Positions 7,568 through 14,849 of a DNA stretch of 64,000 bases are shown one piece after another. The notes under the pieces are model-generated. The model was not told the DNA's origin. It worked only from the letters and a program-made list of their open reading frames with translations, and made no database searches. The position numbers were made by a program, and so were the translations under genes. Location of the stretch: positions 4,216,001 to 4,280,000 of the forward strand of contig OZ250139.1 of assembly GCA_965237405.1 (NCBI GenBank), in the 5' to 3' direction. This DNA is from CAUZIB01 sp963663925 (GTDB lineage: Bacteria > Acidobacteriota > Vicinamibacteria > Vicinamibacterales > UBA8438). Each line of letters opens with the position of its first letter. Position 1 is the stretch's first letter.

Positions 7568-8710
7568 TTGGAGCTGGAACAGCGGGATACAGCTCTCTCC
7601 ACGAGGGTTGGTCCAGACCACTCTGCCCGAGAAACGCTGACTGACTACGGCAATCCATCTGGGTCCCATCGCTTCCGATTCATCCATCGGGACGCAGACG
7701 GAGTCTTCGAAATCCACGATGACATCAGCGACGTGATGTTCGTGACGAGCGGCGCGGGAACCTTGCTTGTAGGAGGCGAAATGCTTAACCGTATGGGTAG
7801 CCAAGGCACCGGCATTGCTGGTGGGGTACGGTATCCCGTTGGCGCCGGGGACGTCCTCCACATTTCAGCCCGGACTCCACACGGTTACCTCGTGACCGGG
7901 CCGACGCTGTTCAACGTAACGGTCGGTGAACAGACGGTCAAAGGTATCGCCTCCCTGGCGAAGACGTGTTATGCGTACATCCTGAATCGCGAGACAGGAA
8001 AGCCGATCAATCCGATTGTCGAAAGTGCCGTACCAATGACCACCGACGTGCCCGGGGAGGAAGTGTGGCCGACCCAGCCGATCCCGTACACTTCGCGAGG
8101 CGTCCCCCAGCAACCTTTCTGTACTACGTATCCGATTGTGACCAACCAGGAGCTCGCCGCACGCGTGCGGCCAAGCTTTCATCCGTTCTTGGTGAACGAG
8201 CTCGTCATCATGTCCCCTGGGTTGACGGGCGGACCTAGTTATGGCTCCTCGTCCTTCAGCCCGCGAACGCGCCTGTTGTATATGACTGGCGAGAACGACG
8301 CATATTCGATCAAGGTCAAGCCGGTCGGCGACACGCTGCAGCCAGGGGGTGACGGAGAAGAGGAGAACGTGATCGAACGGGGTGAGACAGGTGTTACCCC
8401 GACCCCAACGCTGGCGGCGTATGACCCTGCTACAGGGCAGCTGGCGTGGTACGTCGAGTTATCGGGATCGACGAACGTCGCCGTCCCCTTTGACGGTGTT
8501 AGTGGCAACCTCGTGACGGCCGGCGACGTCGTCTTTCAGGGTATCGCCACCGGAGATTTCTACGCCTTTGATGCCCGGTCTGGATCCGAGCTCTTCGCAC
8601 TGACGGCCAAGGCCGGCATCAGAGCGAGCCCACTGACCTACCAGGTCGACGGCAAGCAGTACGTGTCCGTCGTGGCGTCGGACACGATCCTCGCCCTGGC
8701 GCTGCCCTAG
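7568..8710 (+). CDS. chimera: cupin domain fused to C-terminal third of a PQQ-dependent dehydrogenase (probable pseudogene)
   Basis: Residues about 20-118 are a single-domain cupin (HRDADGVFEIHDDISDVMFVT, GDVLHISARTPHGY) of the same subtype as the gene at 10793-11245. At about residue 119 the sequence turns, without a break in frame, into the late part of a quinoprotein alcohol/glucose-type dehydrogenase (NRETGKPI, a VPGEEVWPTQP segment, then the last propeller blades ending QYVSVVASDTILALALP). The dehydrogenase lacks its N-terminal blades, PQQ pocket and any heme domain, so enzyme activity is not expected. The TTG start has no ribosome site, while a good start lies upstream behind an amber codon (7478-7534). 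A recombination product of two secreted-protein genes is the best reading. Confidence 0.7.
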   Translation: MELEQRDTALSTRVGPDHSARETLTDYGNPSGSHRFRFIHRDADGVFEIHDDISDVMFVTSGAGTLLVGGEMLNRMGSQGTGIAGGVRYPVGAGDVLHISARTPHGYLVTGPTLFNVTVGEQTVKGIASLAKTCYAYILNRETGKPINPIVESAVPMTTDVPGEEVWPTQPIPYTSRGVPQQPFCTTYPIVTNQELAARVRPSFHPFLVNELVIMSPGLTGGPSYGSSSFSPRTRLLYMTGENDAYSIKVKPVGDTLQPGGDGEEENVIERGETGVTPTPTLAAYDPATGQLAWYVELSGSTNVAVPFDGVSGNLVTAGDVVFQGIATGDFYAFDARSGSELFALTAKAGIRASPLTYQVDGKQYVSVVASDTILALALP

Positions 8711-9065
8711 ATCGCGGCAGCTTCCGCGGCGGCCGAGCGGATGGGTGCCACGCTCGGAGTGGCCGCTAACAGTCGTTGATATAACGTGCTGCTCACGCAC
8801 GGTCATTGTCTCAGCGAGACAGAAACGTGTCGACCTCGGAACGACTGGGCATGCTGGCCTGCACGGCGGGGGTATTGGCGATGCAATTTGCAACTGGGGT
8901 GTTGTATGTATTAGGACTAGTACTTTTTAAGGTGTGGCGGTTGGTGTTACGAAACTAAAGGAATAATAGGCTTATGATTTCCGCTGAGTCTTGGAGAATC
9001 TGGGGCGCCCCAGGATTTTCTTGGACACTTGATTGCGAGAGAGTTCTCGTAGGAGGAGTGTCGAG

Positions 9066-9425
9066 ATGGAGAAGCACGATCAGGAGTCGGCGGTGGCGGA
9101 GGGAGGCCGGAGGGCGACCGGAGGGGGCCGGTTTTCAGTCGGTCGCAAGAGCGCCGTGGTGATGTGCTTGCTGCGCGGGGAGGATCTCGAGTCCGTGTCG
9201 CGGGAGTGGAGGATCACGGCGGCGCGGGCGTCGCAGTGGCGCGATCAGTTTCTGGCCGCGGGCCAGGCGGGCCTGAAGAGCCGAGCGACGGATGCCCGGG
9301 GTGAAGACAACCGTCGGCTGCGGGCCAAGGTCGGCGAGCTGCTGATGGAGAACGAACTGCTCTACGCGAAGGTGGACCAGCTGGAGGCCGGCTCCCCTTT
9401 GGCCCGGAGGAGGTCGACGCGATGA
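9066..9425 (+). CDS. IS3-family OrfA (HTH DNA-binding transposase subunit)
   Basis: This 119-residue helix-turn-helix protein binds the IS ends. A helix-turn-helix occupies about residues 20-65 (GRKSAVVMCLLRGEDLESVS.EW), followed by a coiled coil (RAKVGELLMENELLYAKVDQL) of the leucine-zipper type used for multimerisation. The start at 9066 has AGGAGG 9 bases upstream. The stop overlaps the orfB start as ATGA (9422-9425), which favours translational coupling over the usual minus-one frameshift of this family. Confidence 0.92.
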   Translation: MEKHDQESAVAEGGRRATGGGRFSVGRKSAVVMCLLRGEDLESVSREWRITAARASQWRDQFLAAGQAGLKSRATDARGEDNRRLRAKVGELLMENELLYAKVDQLEAGSPLARRRSTR

Positions 9426-10315
9426 GTGGCGCCCATTCGATCTCCACCCGTCGGGCGTACGGCGTGCAGCGGATCTACCGCGTGTGGGAGCGGGCGCGGT
9501 CCAGCGTCTACGCGAGGCGTCACGCGACGAGGTCACGCGCGCCGTGGTGTCGCCGCGCGCCGGTCGGTGCCGCCCCGGACGAGGTGCTGGTCGGCCACAT
9601 CCGCCGGGTACTCGAAGCCTCGCCGTTTCATGGCGAGGGGTACCGCAAAGCCTGGGCGAAGCTGCGGGTCGCGGGGATCCGCACCTCGAAGGAGCGGGTG
9701 CGGCGGTTGATGCGGGAGCACGACCTCCAGGCCCCGCACCGCGCGGGGCACGCGCACGGCCCGAAGGCGCATGACGGCACGATCACCACGGAGGCCCCCG
9801 ATGTGATGTGGGGAACGGACATGTCGGCCACGGTGACGGTCGGCGAGGGGGCGGCGTTCGTGTTCGTGGCTGTCGATCACTGTACGACCGAGTGCATCGG
9901 CCTCCATGCGGCCAAGAGCGGGAGCCGGTTCGAGGCCCTGGAGCCGATCCGCCAGGGCGTCCGGGAACGCTTCGGCGCCATCGCCAAAGGTGTCGCCAGC
10001 GGGCTTCGTCTTCGTCACGACCACGGATCGAACTACCTGGCCGATGACTTCCAACGGGAGATCAAGTTCTTTGGTATCGAGAGCTCACCGAGCTTCGTGC
10101 GGGAGCCCGAAGGGCATGGCGTCGCTGAGCGCTTCATCCGCACACTGAAGGAGAACGTCTTGTGGGTACGGAGCTTCGAAACGATCGAGGAGCTCCGCCT
10201 CGCCTTGCTTGAGTTCAAGCGGACATACAACGAACAGTGGATGCTTGAGAAGTACGACTATCGAAGCCCAGCCCAGGTGCGACGCGACCGGGTCGGGCTA
10301 GACGCGGCAGCATAG
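9422..10315 (+). CDS. IS3-family transposase OrfB (DDE integrase)
   Basis: This 297-residue catalytic transposase cuts and joins the element. An HTH_21-like region (residues about 55-110, HGEGYRKAWAKLR) precedes the rve integrase core. The DDE triad is visible as D in WGTDMS, D in RHDHGSNY and E in GHGVAERFIRTLKEN. The length is typical for the family. It starts inside the last codons of orfA. The gene appears intact and could be active. Confidence 0.95.
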   Translation: MSGAHSISTRRAYGVQRIYRVWERARSSVYARRHATRSRAPWCRRAPVGAAPDEVLVGHIRRVLEASPFHGEGYRKAWAKLRVAGIRTSKERVRRLMREHDLQAPHRAGHAHGPKAHDGTITTEAPDVMWGTDMSATVTVGEGAAFVFVAVDHCTTECIGLHAAKSGSRFEALEPIRQGVRERFGAIAKGVASGLRLRHDHGSNYLADDFQREIKFFGIESSPSFVREPEGHGVAERFIRTLKENVLWVRSFETIEELRLALLEFKRTYNEQWMLEKYDYRSPAQVRRDRVGLDAAA

Positions 10316-10367
10316 AAGTGATTACCTTCAAACCACTGTCCAAGAACCCTGGGGCGGTACAAATCCC

Positions 10368-10766
10368 ATGCGACGACTTCATCTTTTCGTGCTGGCGGTG
10401 ATTGTAGCGGTTGACGTTGCTGGTTCTACCGATGTCTATGGGCAGGCCGAAACTACGCGAACCGGCAAAACAGGTGTTGAGCTTTTGGAGCATTGCGAAG
10501 CGACTTTAACTGCAGCAAATGGCAGCGGTGTCGAGGGTGGCTTAGGCTCCAGTGCAACTCTCTGTACAGAGTTAGTGAGAGGACTTCTTTGGGGTTTAAC
10601 GCTTGCGGAAACTGACGGTCCAGTTTTGTGCCCTCCAAGTGGTCTTACACCGGAACAGGCGATCAGAGTCGTTGTGGAATATCTCAGAGATCACCCAAGG
10701 CGGCTACATGAAAATGATGCCCCACTCATATTCGAAGCTCTCACCGAAGCTTTTCCCTGCCAGTAG
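10368..10766 (+). CDS. secreted Rap1a/Tai-family-like protein
   Basis: This 132-residue protein has a signal peptide ending near VYGQA. The mature part shows the Rap1a/Tai pattern: an early TGVELLEHC, a central C in TLCTELVRG, LCPPSGLTPEQAIRVVVEYL, HPRRLHE and a final AFPC. Four Cys would form two disulfides. Rap1a-type proteins neutralise type VI amidase effectors, but this wider family occurs without any T6SS, as here, so that role is not implied. IS copy B ends 6 bases before the ATG and separates it from its original GGAG ribosome site at 8992-8995, so translation is probably reduced. Confidence 0.65.
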   Translation: MRRLHLFVLAVIVAVDVAGSTDVYGQAETTRTGKTGVELLEHCEATLTAANGSGVEGGLGSSATLCTELVRGLLWGLTLAETDGPVLCPPSGLTPEQAIRVVVEYLRDHPRRLHENDAPLIFEALTEAFPCQ

Positions 10767-10792
10767 CTAATTCTGACCTCGCGATTCGGGAG

Positions 10793-11245
10793 CTACTCTG
10801 GGATGACCTTTACTACAAGGTAGCTGACCTCGTCGGGGACGGCTTGGAACCAGTGGGGTGTCCCCGCCGGGATGACCAAGACATCCCCCTTGGTCACTTC
10901 GTAGGCTTGTCCGTTCCGTATCGCGTTGCCCCGATACTCGTACGGCCTGGTCATCTTGCTGCCGGTCAGTTCTCCGCCCAGGACGACGGTTGCCTGCCCG
11001 TCGGTGACATAGAAAATGTCGGTCACCTTCTCATGCACTTCGGATTGGCCTGGCTGATCGCGGTGGCTCGCCGTCACCCTATAAGTCGAGGCTGCTGCGA
11101 CTAGTCCGCCGTTCTCGAACTTGATGTTCATATCATCGTGGCCGACGAAGAGTGGCTCTGACTTGCTTTCGTCCTGCGCGAGCAGGGCCGCGCCAGCAGT
11201 TAATGACACAACCAGGGCTAGTGAAATCCTCATATTGATTCTCAT
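10793..11245 (-). CDS. secreted cupin-domain protein
   Basis: This 150-residue protein has a signal peptide (to about LLAQ, residue 24) and one double-stranded beta-helix. Cupin motif 1 is SEVHEKVTDIFYVTDG and motif 2 is GDVLVIPAGTPHWF; the His and Glu residues suit one metal ion. A GGAGGG site lies 7 bases before the first ATG, and a promoter-like TTAAAC-16-TAGGAT lies at 11269-11296. It is homologous to the cupin half of the chimera at 7568. The substrate is unknown. Confidence 0.82.
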   Translation of the reverse strand: MRINMRISLALVVSLTAGAALLAQDESKSEPLFVGHDDMNIKFENGGLVAAASTYRVTASHRDQPGQSEVHEKVTDIFYVTDGQATVVLGGELTGSKMTRPYEYRGNAIRNGQAYEVTKGDVLVIPAGTPHWFQAVPDEVSYLVVKVIPE

Positions 11246-11268
11246 AAGACTTCCCTCCGAAGGCCAGC

Positions 11269-11296
11269 ATCCTACTGCTGGCGGAAGCGGGTTTAA
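11269..11296 (-). promoter_or_regulatory. predicted promoter of the cupin gene
   Basis: TTAAAC and TAGGAT are 16 bases apart, about 25 bases upstream of the cupin start. It belongs to the same repeated CCCCGTT-A-AAC leader as the Sel1 gene and overlaps a Sel1-tail relic. Confidence 0.4.
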
Positions 11297-11407
11297 CGGG
11301 GAACAGCGTTCGGCTCACGCGGGTACGCGGCTTCCCATTCGCTGGCGAGGCGTTGGGCTTCGGGGTGTAGCAGGAGATGGACCGTGAACCTTTCGCCGAC
11401 GCTAAGC
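11292..11407 (-). pseudogene. 3' tail relic of a Sel1-repeat gene
   Basis: The minus strand encodes EAQRLASEWEAAYPREP, nearly identical to the last residues of the Sel1 protein (EAQRLAREWDAAHPREP), also at DNA level over about 45 bases. Nothing Sel1-like remains upstream, so only the gene's end survives, immediately before the cupin promoter. Confidence 0.6.
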
Positions 11408-11428
11408 GTCTGTGCTGTCTAGCTAATC

Positions 11429-11731
11429 TCACTTACTGAGGAATAGCGCCTTCAGACTCTTGAACCAACCACGGGTCTCGGCCGAGACTCTGTACACCTG
11501 GGTTCCCTCTCTGACACGCTGAGCTACCCGAATTCCCACCTCGGTCCCAGCGGACGCGGTTTCAATAGCAGCATGCTCAATCTCCATCGATGTGACCGTC
11601 TGCTCGAAGTTAGCCCCGTGACCGAGAAACCGCAACGTCTCCCCTGCAGTCACGTCGCCAGTAAGAGCGACGATGCCGACCTGGGGCTTGCCAAAGTAGT
11701 GCGTAACCGTTCCAATCGGAACCTCAGCCAT
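11429..11731 (-). CDS. translation elongation factor-like (EF-Tu domain 2 fold) protein
   Basis: This 100-residue protein has a single beta-barrel like domain 2 of EF-Tu and the C-terminus of U32 peptidases: IGTVTHYFGKPQVGIVAL, then AGETLRFLGH and FEQTVTSMEIEHAAIETASAGTEVGIRV. I set the start at 11731, where GGAGGAG lies about 7 bases upstream; the longer frame to 11803 is a shadow of an orphan signal-peptide ORF. There is no GTPase domain. The function is unknown; stand-alone members may bind RNA or ribosome-associated partners (inference). Confidence 0.72.
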   Translation of the reverse strand: MAEVPIGTVTHYFGKPQVGIVALTGDVTAGETLRFLGHGANFEQTVTSMEIEHAAIETASAGTEVGIRVAQRVREGTQVYRVSAETRGWFKSLKALFLSK

Positions 11732-11735
11732 AACA

Positions 11736-11816
11736 TCACTCCTCCGAAAAGATCGGCGCACTGAACGCCGCGACGGCAATGGTGACCGCCATGAGATGTG
11801 CATAGCGACGGGTCAT
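11736..11816 (-). pseudogene. orphan signal peptide and 5' end of a Sel1-type gene
   Basis: This 26-codon ORF has a GGAGGGAG ribosome site. Its residues align one-for-one with the start of the Sel1 protein (R-YA---A-TIA---SAPI), with ATG where the Sel1 gene at 6102 has ATT. It stops at 11736, 4 bases before the elongation factor-like start, so the leader now sits in front of an unrelated gene. Confidence 0.6.
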
Positions 11817-11861
11817 CGACTCCCTCCACACACGCCCGCCGAACCGTGAAGTGCCTATAGC

Positions 11862-11890
11862 AGCCTAACGCGGAGAAGCGCGCGGTTCAA
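11862..11890 (-). promoter_or_regulatory. predicted promoter, Sel1-type leader copy
   Basis: TTGAAC-17-TAGGCT on the minus strand, in a leader that also matches the Sel1 gene around the ribosome site. It would now drive the orphan signal peptide and the elongation factor-like gene. Confidence 0.45.
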
Positions 11891-12323
11891 TGGGACGGAG
11901 CTTACGGTTCACGCGGGTGCGACCTCGCTTACCACGGAACTTTTTCTCGAAGAGTTCCATCTGTGTCGGCGTTAGAATTTCGGCAACCGAAGCTCGAAAC
12001 GCTTCTCTCCGGGTGTCCAATTGTTCGCGCTGCGTTTGGAATAATGCTTCAAGACGTTCGGATTGTTCCTCGCTAAGTTCGAGTACGGTTCCCAATCGGC
12101 GCAGTATCCTACCTGGGGCACGACTCTTATCCCCAACCGGTGGTCGGCCAGGCGGGCGTCTATGACTGAAATTGAATCCTCTTGGTGATGCTCGCCCAGC
12201 AGCGGAATACATCATTGGGGGTCCGGACAATCCTGGAATCAAGTAAACGCCTATGCCCAACCCCACTAAGAATACCGCTAGTATGAACAGGCTAATCCAG
12301 AGGTGCGTGCGAAGATCCCGCAT
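11865..12323 (-). CDS. Spy/CpxP-like periplasmic protein with N-terminal membrane anchor
   Basis: This 152-residue protein has an N-terminal membrane segment (about residues 9-28, ISLFILAVFLVGLGIGVYLI), a Pro/Arg-rich linker, and a helical region with the LTxxQ-type repeat (LELSEEQSERLEALF, then EILTPTQMELFEKKF) typical of Spy/CpxP/ZraP-like heavy-metal and stress sensors. GAGGAG lies 9 bases before ATG 12323. It follows the gene at 12378-13079 by about 54 bases in the same direction and may be cotranscribed. Confidence 0.75.
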   Translation of the reverse strand: MRDLRTHLWISLFILAVFLVGLGIGVYLIPGLSGPPMMYSAAGRASPRGFNFSHRRPPGRPPVGDKSRAPGRILRRLGTVLELSEEQSERLEALFQTQREQLDTRREAFRASVAEILTPTQMELFEKKFRGKRGRTRVNRKLRPIEPRASPR

Positions 12324-12377
12324 AATTTCTGCTCCTCGATATCAATTGGTAGCCCGCCGTTTGGCTATCAAGCGCAT

Positions 12378-13079
12378 CTAGTTCGAGACACGATCGTAGA
12401 CGCATCGAAACGCGCGATCCTCGTCATCTCCCAGGCTGTCACCCTCGAACCGCGACGTGACGGTGAGCTGTTGTCCGTTGAGATTCAGCGCGTAGGTCTT
12501 TTTCACTTCGAATTTCAACCGCGACTGCAGTTTGATCTGTGTCGTCAGTGCCTCGCGCTCCCACTTCGTTCTCCGCTTGACCGCCATTGCGGTACCCGCA
12601 ATGCCTGCATGCTCGCGATCATCAGGAATAAGTCGCACAACACGACCATCGTTGTAAGTCAGCGATACCTCGTCTTCCAACGTCACGATAATCATCTTGC
12701 GCGGTACAGAGATCAGGTCCTCCGCCGCCTTTCGAATGGCCTCCATTGCCTTCCGCATGGCCTTTATTTTCTTCGGGTCAGGCCGGTCATCGTCCGGACG
12801 ACCGCCAAACCCTCCCAATCTACCACCGAATCCACCCCAGCCGCCGCCTACCCCATTCGGACCACCGAAGCCGCCACCACGCCCCTGTCTCTCCCGGTCT
12901 CTAAATCCTCCGCGCAAGGTTGGTCCGGTCGGATTGTCGCTGAGTTCTTCGTTGAGTATCCAGACTCCAGTTATGGTGGGCGGGTGGTCCTTCGGCTGGA
13001 TCGCAACAACGATACCATCCCAGCTGCCCCAGGCCGTAGCCACTCCGAACATGGTTATCGCAATCGTTACTGCACGCAT
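12378..13079 (-). CDS. secreted Gly-rich protein, unknown
   Basis: This 233-residue protein has a signal peptide, a short conserved opening (TGVWILNEELSDNP) common in secreted acidobacterial proteins, a Gly/Phe-rich low-complexity stretch (about residues 60-95), a Lys/Arg-rich helix and a C-terminal beta-rich part with SRFEGDSL. AGGAGG followed by six bases favours the second ATG at 13079 over 13085. It pairs with the Spy-like gene downstream; sensing or buffering of envelope stress is possible but not shown. Confidence 0.6.
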   Translation of the reverse strand: MRAVTIAITMFGVATAWGSWDGIVVAIQPKDHPPTITGVWILNEELSDNPTGPTLRGGFRDRERQGRGGGFGGPNGVGGGWGGFGGRLGGFGGRPDDDRPDPKKIKAMRKAMEAIRKAAEDLISVPRKMIIVTLEDEVSLTYNDGRVVRLIPDDREHAGIAGTAMAVKRRTKWEREALTTQIKLQSRLKFEVKKTYALNLNGQQLTVTSRFEGDSLGDDEDRAFRCVYDRVSN

Positions 13080-13246
13080 CCTCATCCTCCTGATCTATTC
13101 TCAGAGACGACACCCTGCATTATTCCGCTTACCTCTCACGCGGGTACCCGGTGTCCTACTCGACGGCACAAATGGATGCGGCACTCAACTCCTGTCGCTA
13201 GCCTGGCGCCCTCCCCATTGACCAGCCCGCTGCACTGACGCGTCTC

Positions 13247-13298
13247 GAAGCCCATCAGCGGCAAGCATTTCCGGAAGAAGTCGTACAAACGTCGCACA
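13247..13298 (+). repeat. dispersed repeat, copy 2
   Basis: Matches 5919-5958 with a 12-base insertion. It continues into CGTCGCACACGCCTGAC, which recurs at about 14053-14069 (CGTTGCACACGCCTGAC). Confidence 0.5.
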
Positions 13299-13338
13299 CG
13301 CCTGACCCTCTCCACGAGGGAGGGGACAGGCGTCCTCT

Positions 13339-13357
13339 CTCTAGAGCTTCGCTAGAG
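13339..13357. terminator. hairpin at the 3' end of the frameshifted minus-strand gene
   Basis: CTCTAG and CTAGAG flank a 7-base loop just past the stop at 13360. There is no clear T-run, so terminator activity is uncertain. Confidence 0.3.
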
Positions 13358-13359
13358 TG

Positions 13360-13910
13360 TCACGGGACCATTAGATGGGCTTCGCTCGTGCCCGCCGCCA
13401 TGACCCACGCGCCGCCCTGGCTACGGTTGTCAGGGAAGCCAGATGATGCTGTGGTCGCCCCCGGCATTGCGATTGTCTGATGAACCCGGGCACTTGCTTG
13501 GTCTGGACCATTCATCGATCTGAAGAACGAGCCATATTCTGCCTTCACGCGGGTGCCGTTCTGTGCGGCGGCAGCAACTAGCGCCCGCTCCCCGTCGCGG
13601 TCGGTACTATCTGCACGAAACTGTCGGTTCTGCGTAACTCTTTCGAGGTTCGCCATGCTTGTGCACTGCACGGCAAACGGCGGCCGGTCTCGCTCATCTG
13701 CCCGGTTGTAGCAGACGATCTGGTTCGTGCCATCCTTGATCGTCGTGTAGGTATAGTCGGCGCTCCACTTGATGACCGACGCATCGTCACGTGCTCGAAC
13801 CGGCGCCGCTGCCAGTGCCTGCTCGATGAGTTCTGCATCTGACTGGGCATAGGAGTTTGGTGAGATGGCTGCGATACCGAGGACGAAAAAAGAACAAGCA
13901 AACGTTTCAT
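13360..13910 (-). pseudogene. secreted protein gene broken by a 1-base loss in a homopolymer
   Basis: ATG at 13910 gives MKRLLVLF and then falls out of frame at the six-A tract 13886-13891 (six T on the coding strand). Restoring one T gives a perfect signal peptide (FVLGIAAISPNSYAQ) and one continuous frame of about 180 residues through KWSADYTYTTIKDGTNQIVCYN to GAWVMAAGTSEAHLMVP, a C-terminus resembling a widespread secreted acidobacterial family of unknown function. A 1-base slip in a T7 tract, or a sequencing error there, explains it. Confidence 0.75.
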
Positions 13911-14105
13911 GGATAACCTCCGTGTTCCACTTGTCTCTACTAAGGCCTGAGGCCGATACGGGGACCGTGTAACTGATGACCGATAGCTAATCCTATCCTT
14001 ACTGACAAGAAAGTATCACAGGTCGTTACATGTAGGCACACGTGACGGACAACGTTGCACACGCCTGACGCCGCGCACCCGCGTGCGCTGTAAGCCCTGT
14101 CCCCG

Positions 14106-14134
14106 TTGAACTGCCAGCCGGGCTGCGCTAGGCT
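14106..14134 (+). promoter_or_regulatory. predicted promoter, Sel1-type leader copy
   Basis: TTGAAC-17-TAGGCT. The aligned leader continues past the promoter to a GGAGGAAC ribosome site and an ATG at 14180, and is preceded by GCCGCGCACCCGCGTG, matching the end of the Sel1 coding sequence. Confidence 0.45.
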
Positions 14135-14179
14135 AGAAGTTTCACCGTTCGTTATGGTTGTGGTCAGTGGAGGAACTCC

Positions 14180-14479
14180 ATGACCGGTCGCCACACATGC
14201 CAACTCACCGCACAGTTCGTATCGGTGCTGATCGACAACCCGGTAACTGTACGACGCGCCGCTCTCAGGGTCCGTCGGGGGCTCGGCAACCCCTCCGACA
14301 TCAGAAAGCTGACCCAACGCGGCTGGAAGGTCGTCGTGTACCGTCCAGAACAGTGCGACCGACCTGGAAATCAGTCGGAGGGGTTCGCCGTAGAAAGTTT
14401 CGTGGGTTCGGCGCCCCAGGGGTGTATAAAGGTGCCATACGGGGCAGGCCCAAAGGGAAATCGCAGATCAAAAGAGTAA
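14180..14479 (+). CDS. short ORF behind a Sel1-type leader, doubtful
   Basis: The 99-codon ORF begins at ATG 14180 with GGAGG 7 bases upstream. Only the leader and about the first six codons resemble the Sel1 gene start (T-GRH against S-GRY); after that there is no similarity, no signal peptide and a strongly basic composition. It is probably out-of-frame decay behind a duplicated start region. Confidence 0.25.
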   Translation: MTGRHTCQLTAQFVSVLIDNPVTVRRAALRVRRGLGNPSDIRKLTQRGWKVVVYRPEQCDRPGNQSEGFAVESFVGSAPQGCIKVPYGAGPKGNRRSKE

Positions 14480-14484
14480 CCACC

Positions 14485-14814
14485 ATGCGAAGGCCCATGA
14501 TATTCGCCGTCTTGGTTCTGCTGATCCTGTGGGAATTCCCCGTTTCGAGGTGGGCGCAGATCCCTCTTGGAGTCGCTGCGCAGACCCAACAGACCCAACT
14601 TCCCAACCCGTACCGGCTCGTGGAGGGTTGGCCGACACTCCCCCAACACATGAATGGAGGTCGGTGGGGCGAGTTAATCAGGGCGGAAGCGGCAGACGTC
14701 GCCCCAGTCGGTGGGTACGGTCACGCCGAACGCAACGAGCTGGCGACGCGGGCAGAAGTGCGAGGGTTGTCCCTCGGCCCGCACACGTTGCTGAAGTACG
14801 TCAAGGAGAACTAG
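14485..14814 (+). pseudogene. N-terminal remnant of an NHL-type beta-propeller secreted protein
   Basis: ATG 14485 opens a 109-codon frame with a signal peptide (FAVLVLLILWEF..., cleaved near VAAQ) and the conserved beginning of secreted NHL-repeat proteins (NPYRLVEGWPTLPQHMNGG-WGE). The following residues lose the family pattern and the frame stops before any propeller blade is complete. The same kind of gene is intact at 33507-34775. It lies 35 bases upstream of the metallo-beta-lactamase gene. Confidence 0.55.
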
Positions 14815-14849
14815 CAGCCCGACCAGGCTAAACAGTGTCAGGAGGAAAG

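Larger units (their letters stand above)
9000..10361 (+). mobile_element. complete IS3-family insertion sequence, copy B (1362 bp)
   Basis: The left end begins CTGGGGCGCCCCAGG and the right end, read on the minus strand, begins TGTACCGCCCCAGGG; the two share about 25 imperfect bases continuing into TTCTTGGACA. The element is flanked by AAT on both sides (8997-8999 and 10362-10364), read as a 3 bp target duplication. It holds two overlapping genes, orfA and orfB. Only a few base differences separate it from copy C. It lies between a GGAG ribosome site (8992-8995) and the ATG of the gene at 10368. Confidence 0.95.

Noticed and set aside
8996..10365. A 4 bp target duplication AATC for copy B with the element starting at TGGGGCG
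   Set aside because: Copy C shows GTG only, and the exact mscS frame needs the extra C to belong to the element; the fourth base at copy B is coincidence.
10368..10766. A type VI immunity gene with its effector nearby
   Set aside because: No T6SS or amidase effector in the window; this family is common in secreted proteins without T6SS.
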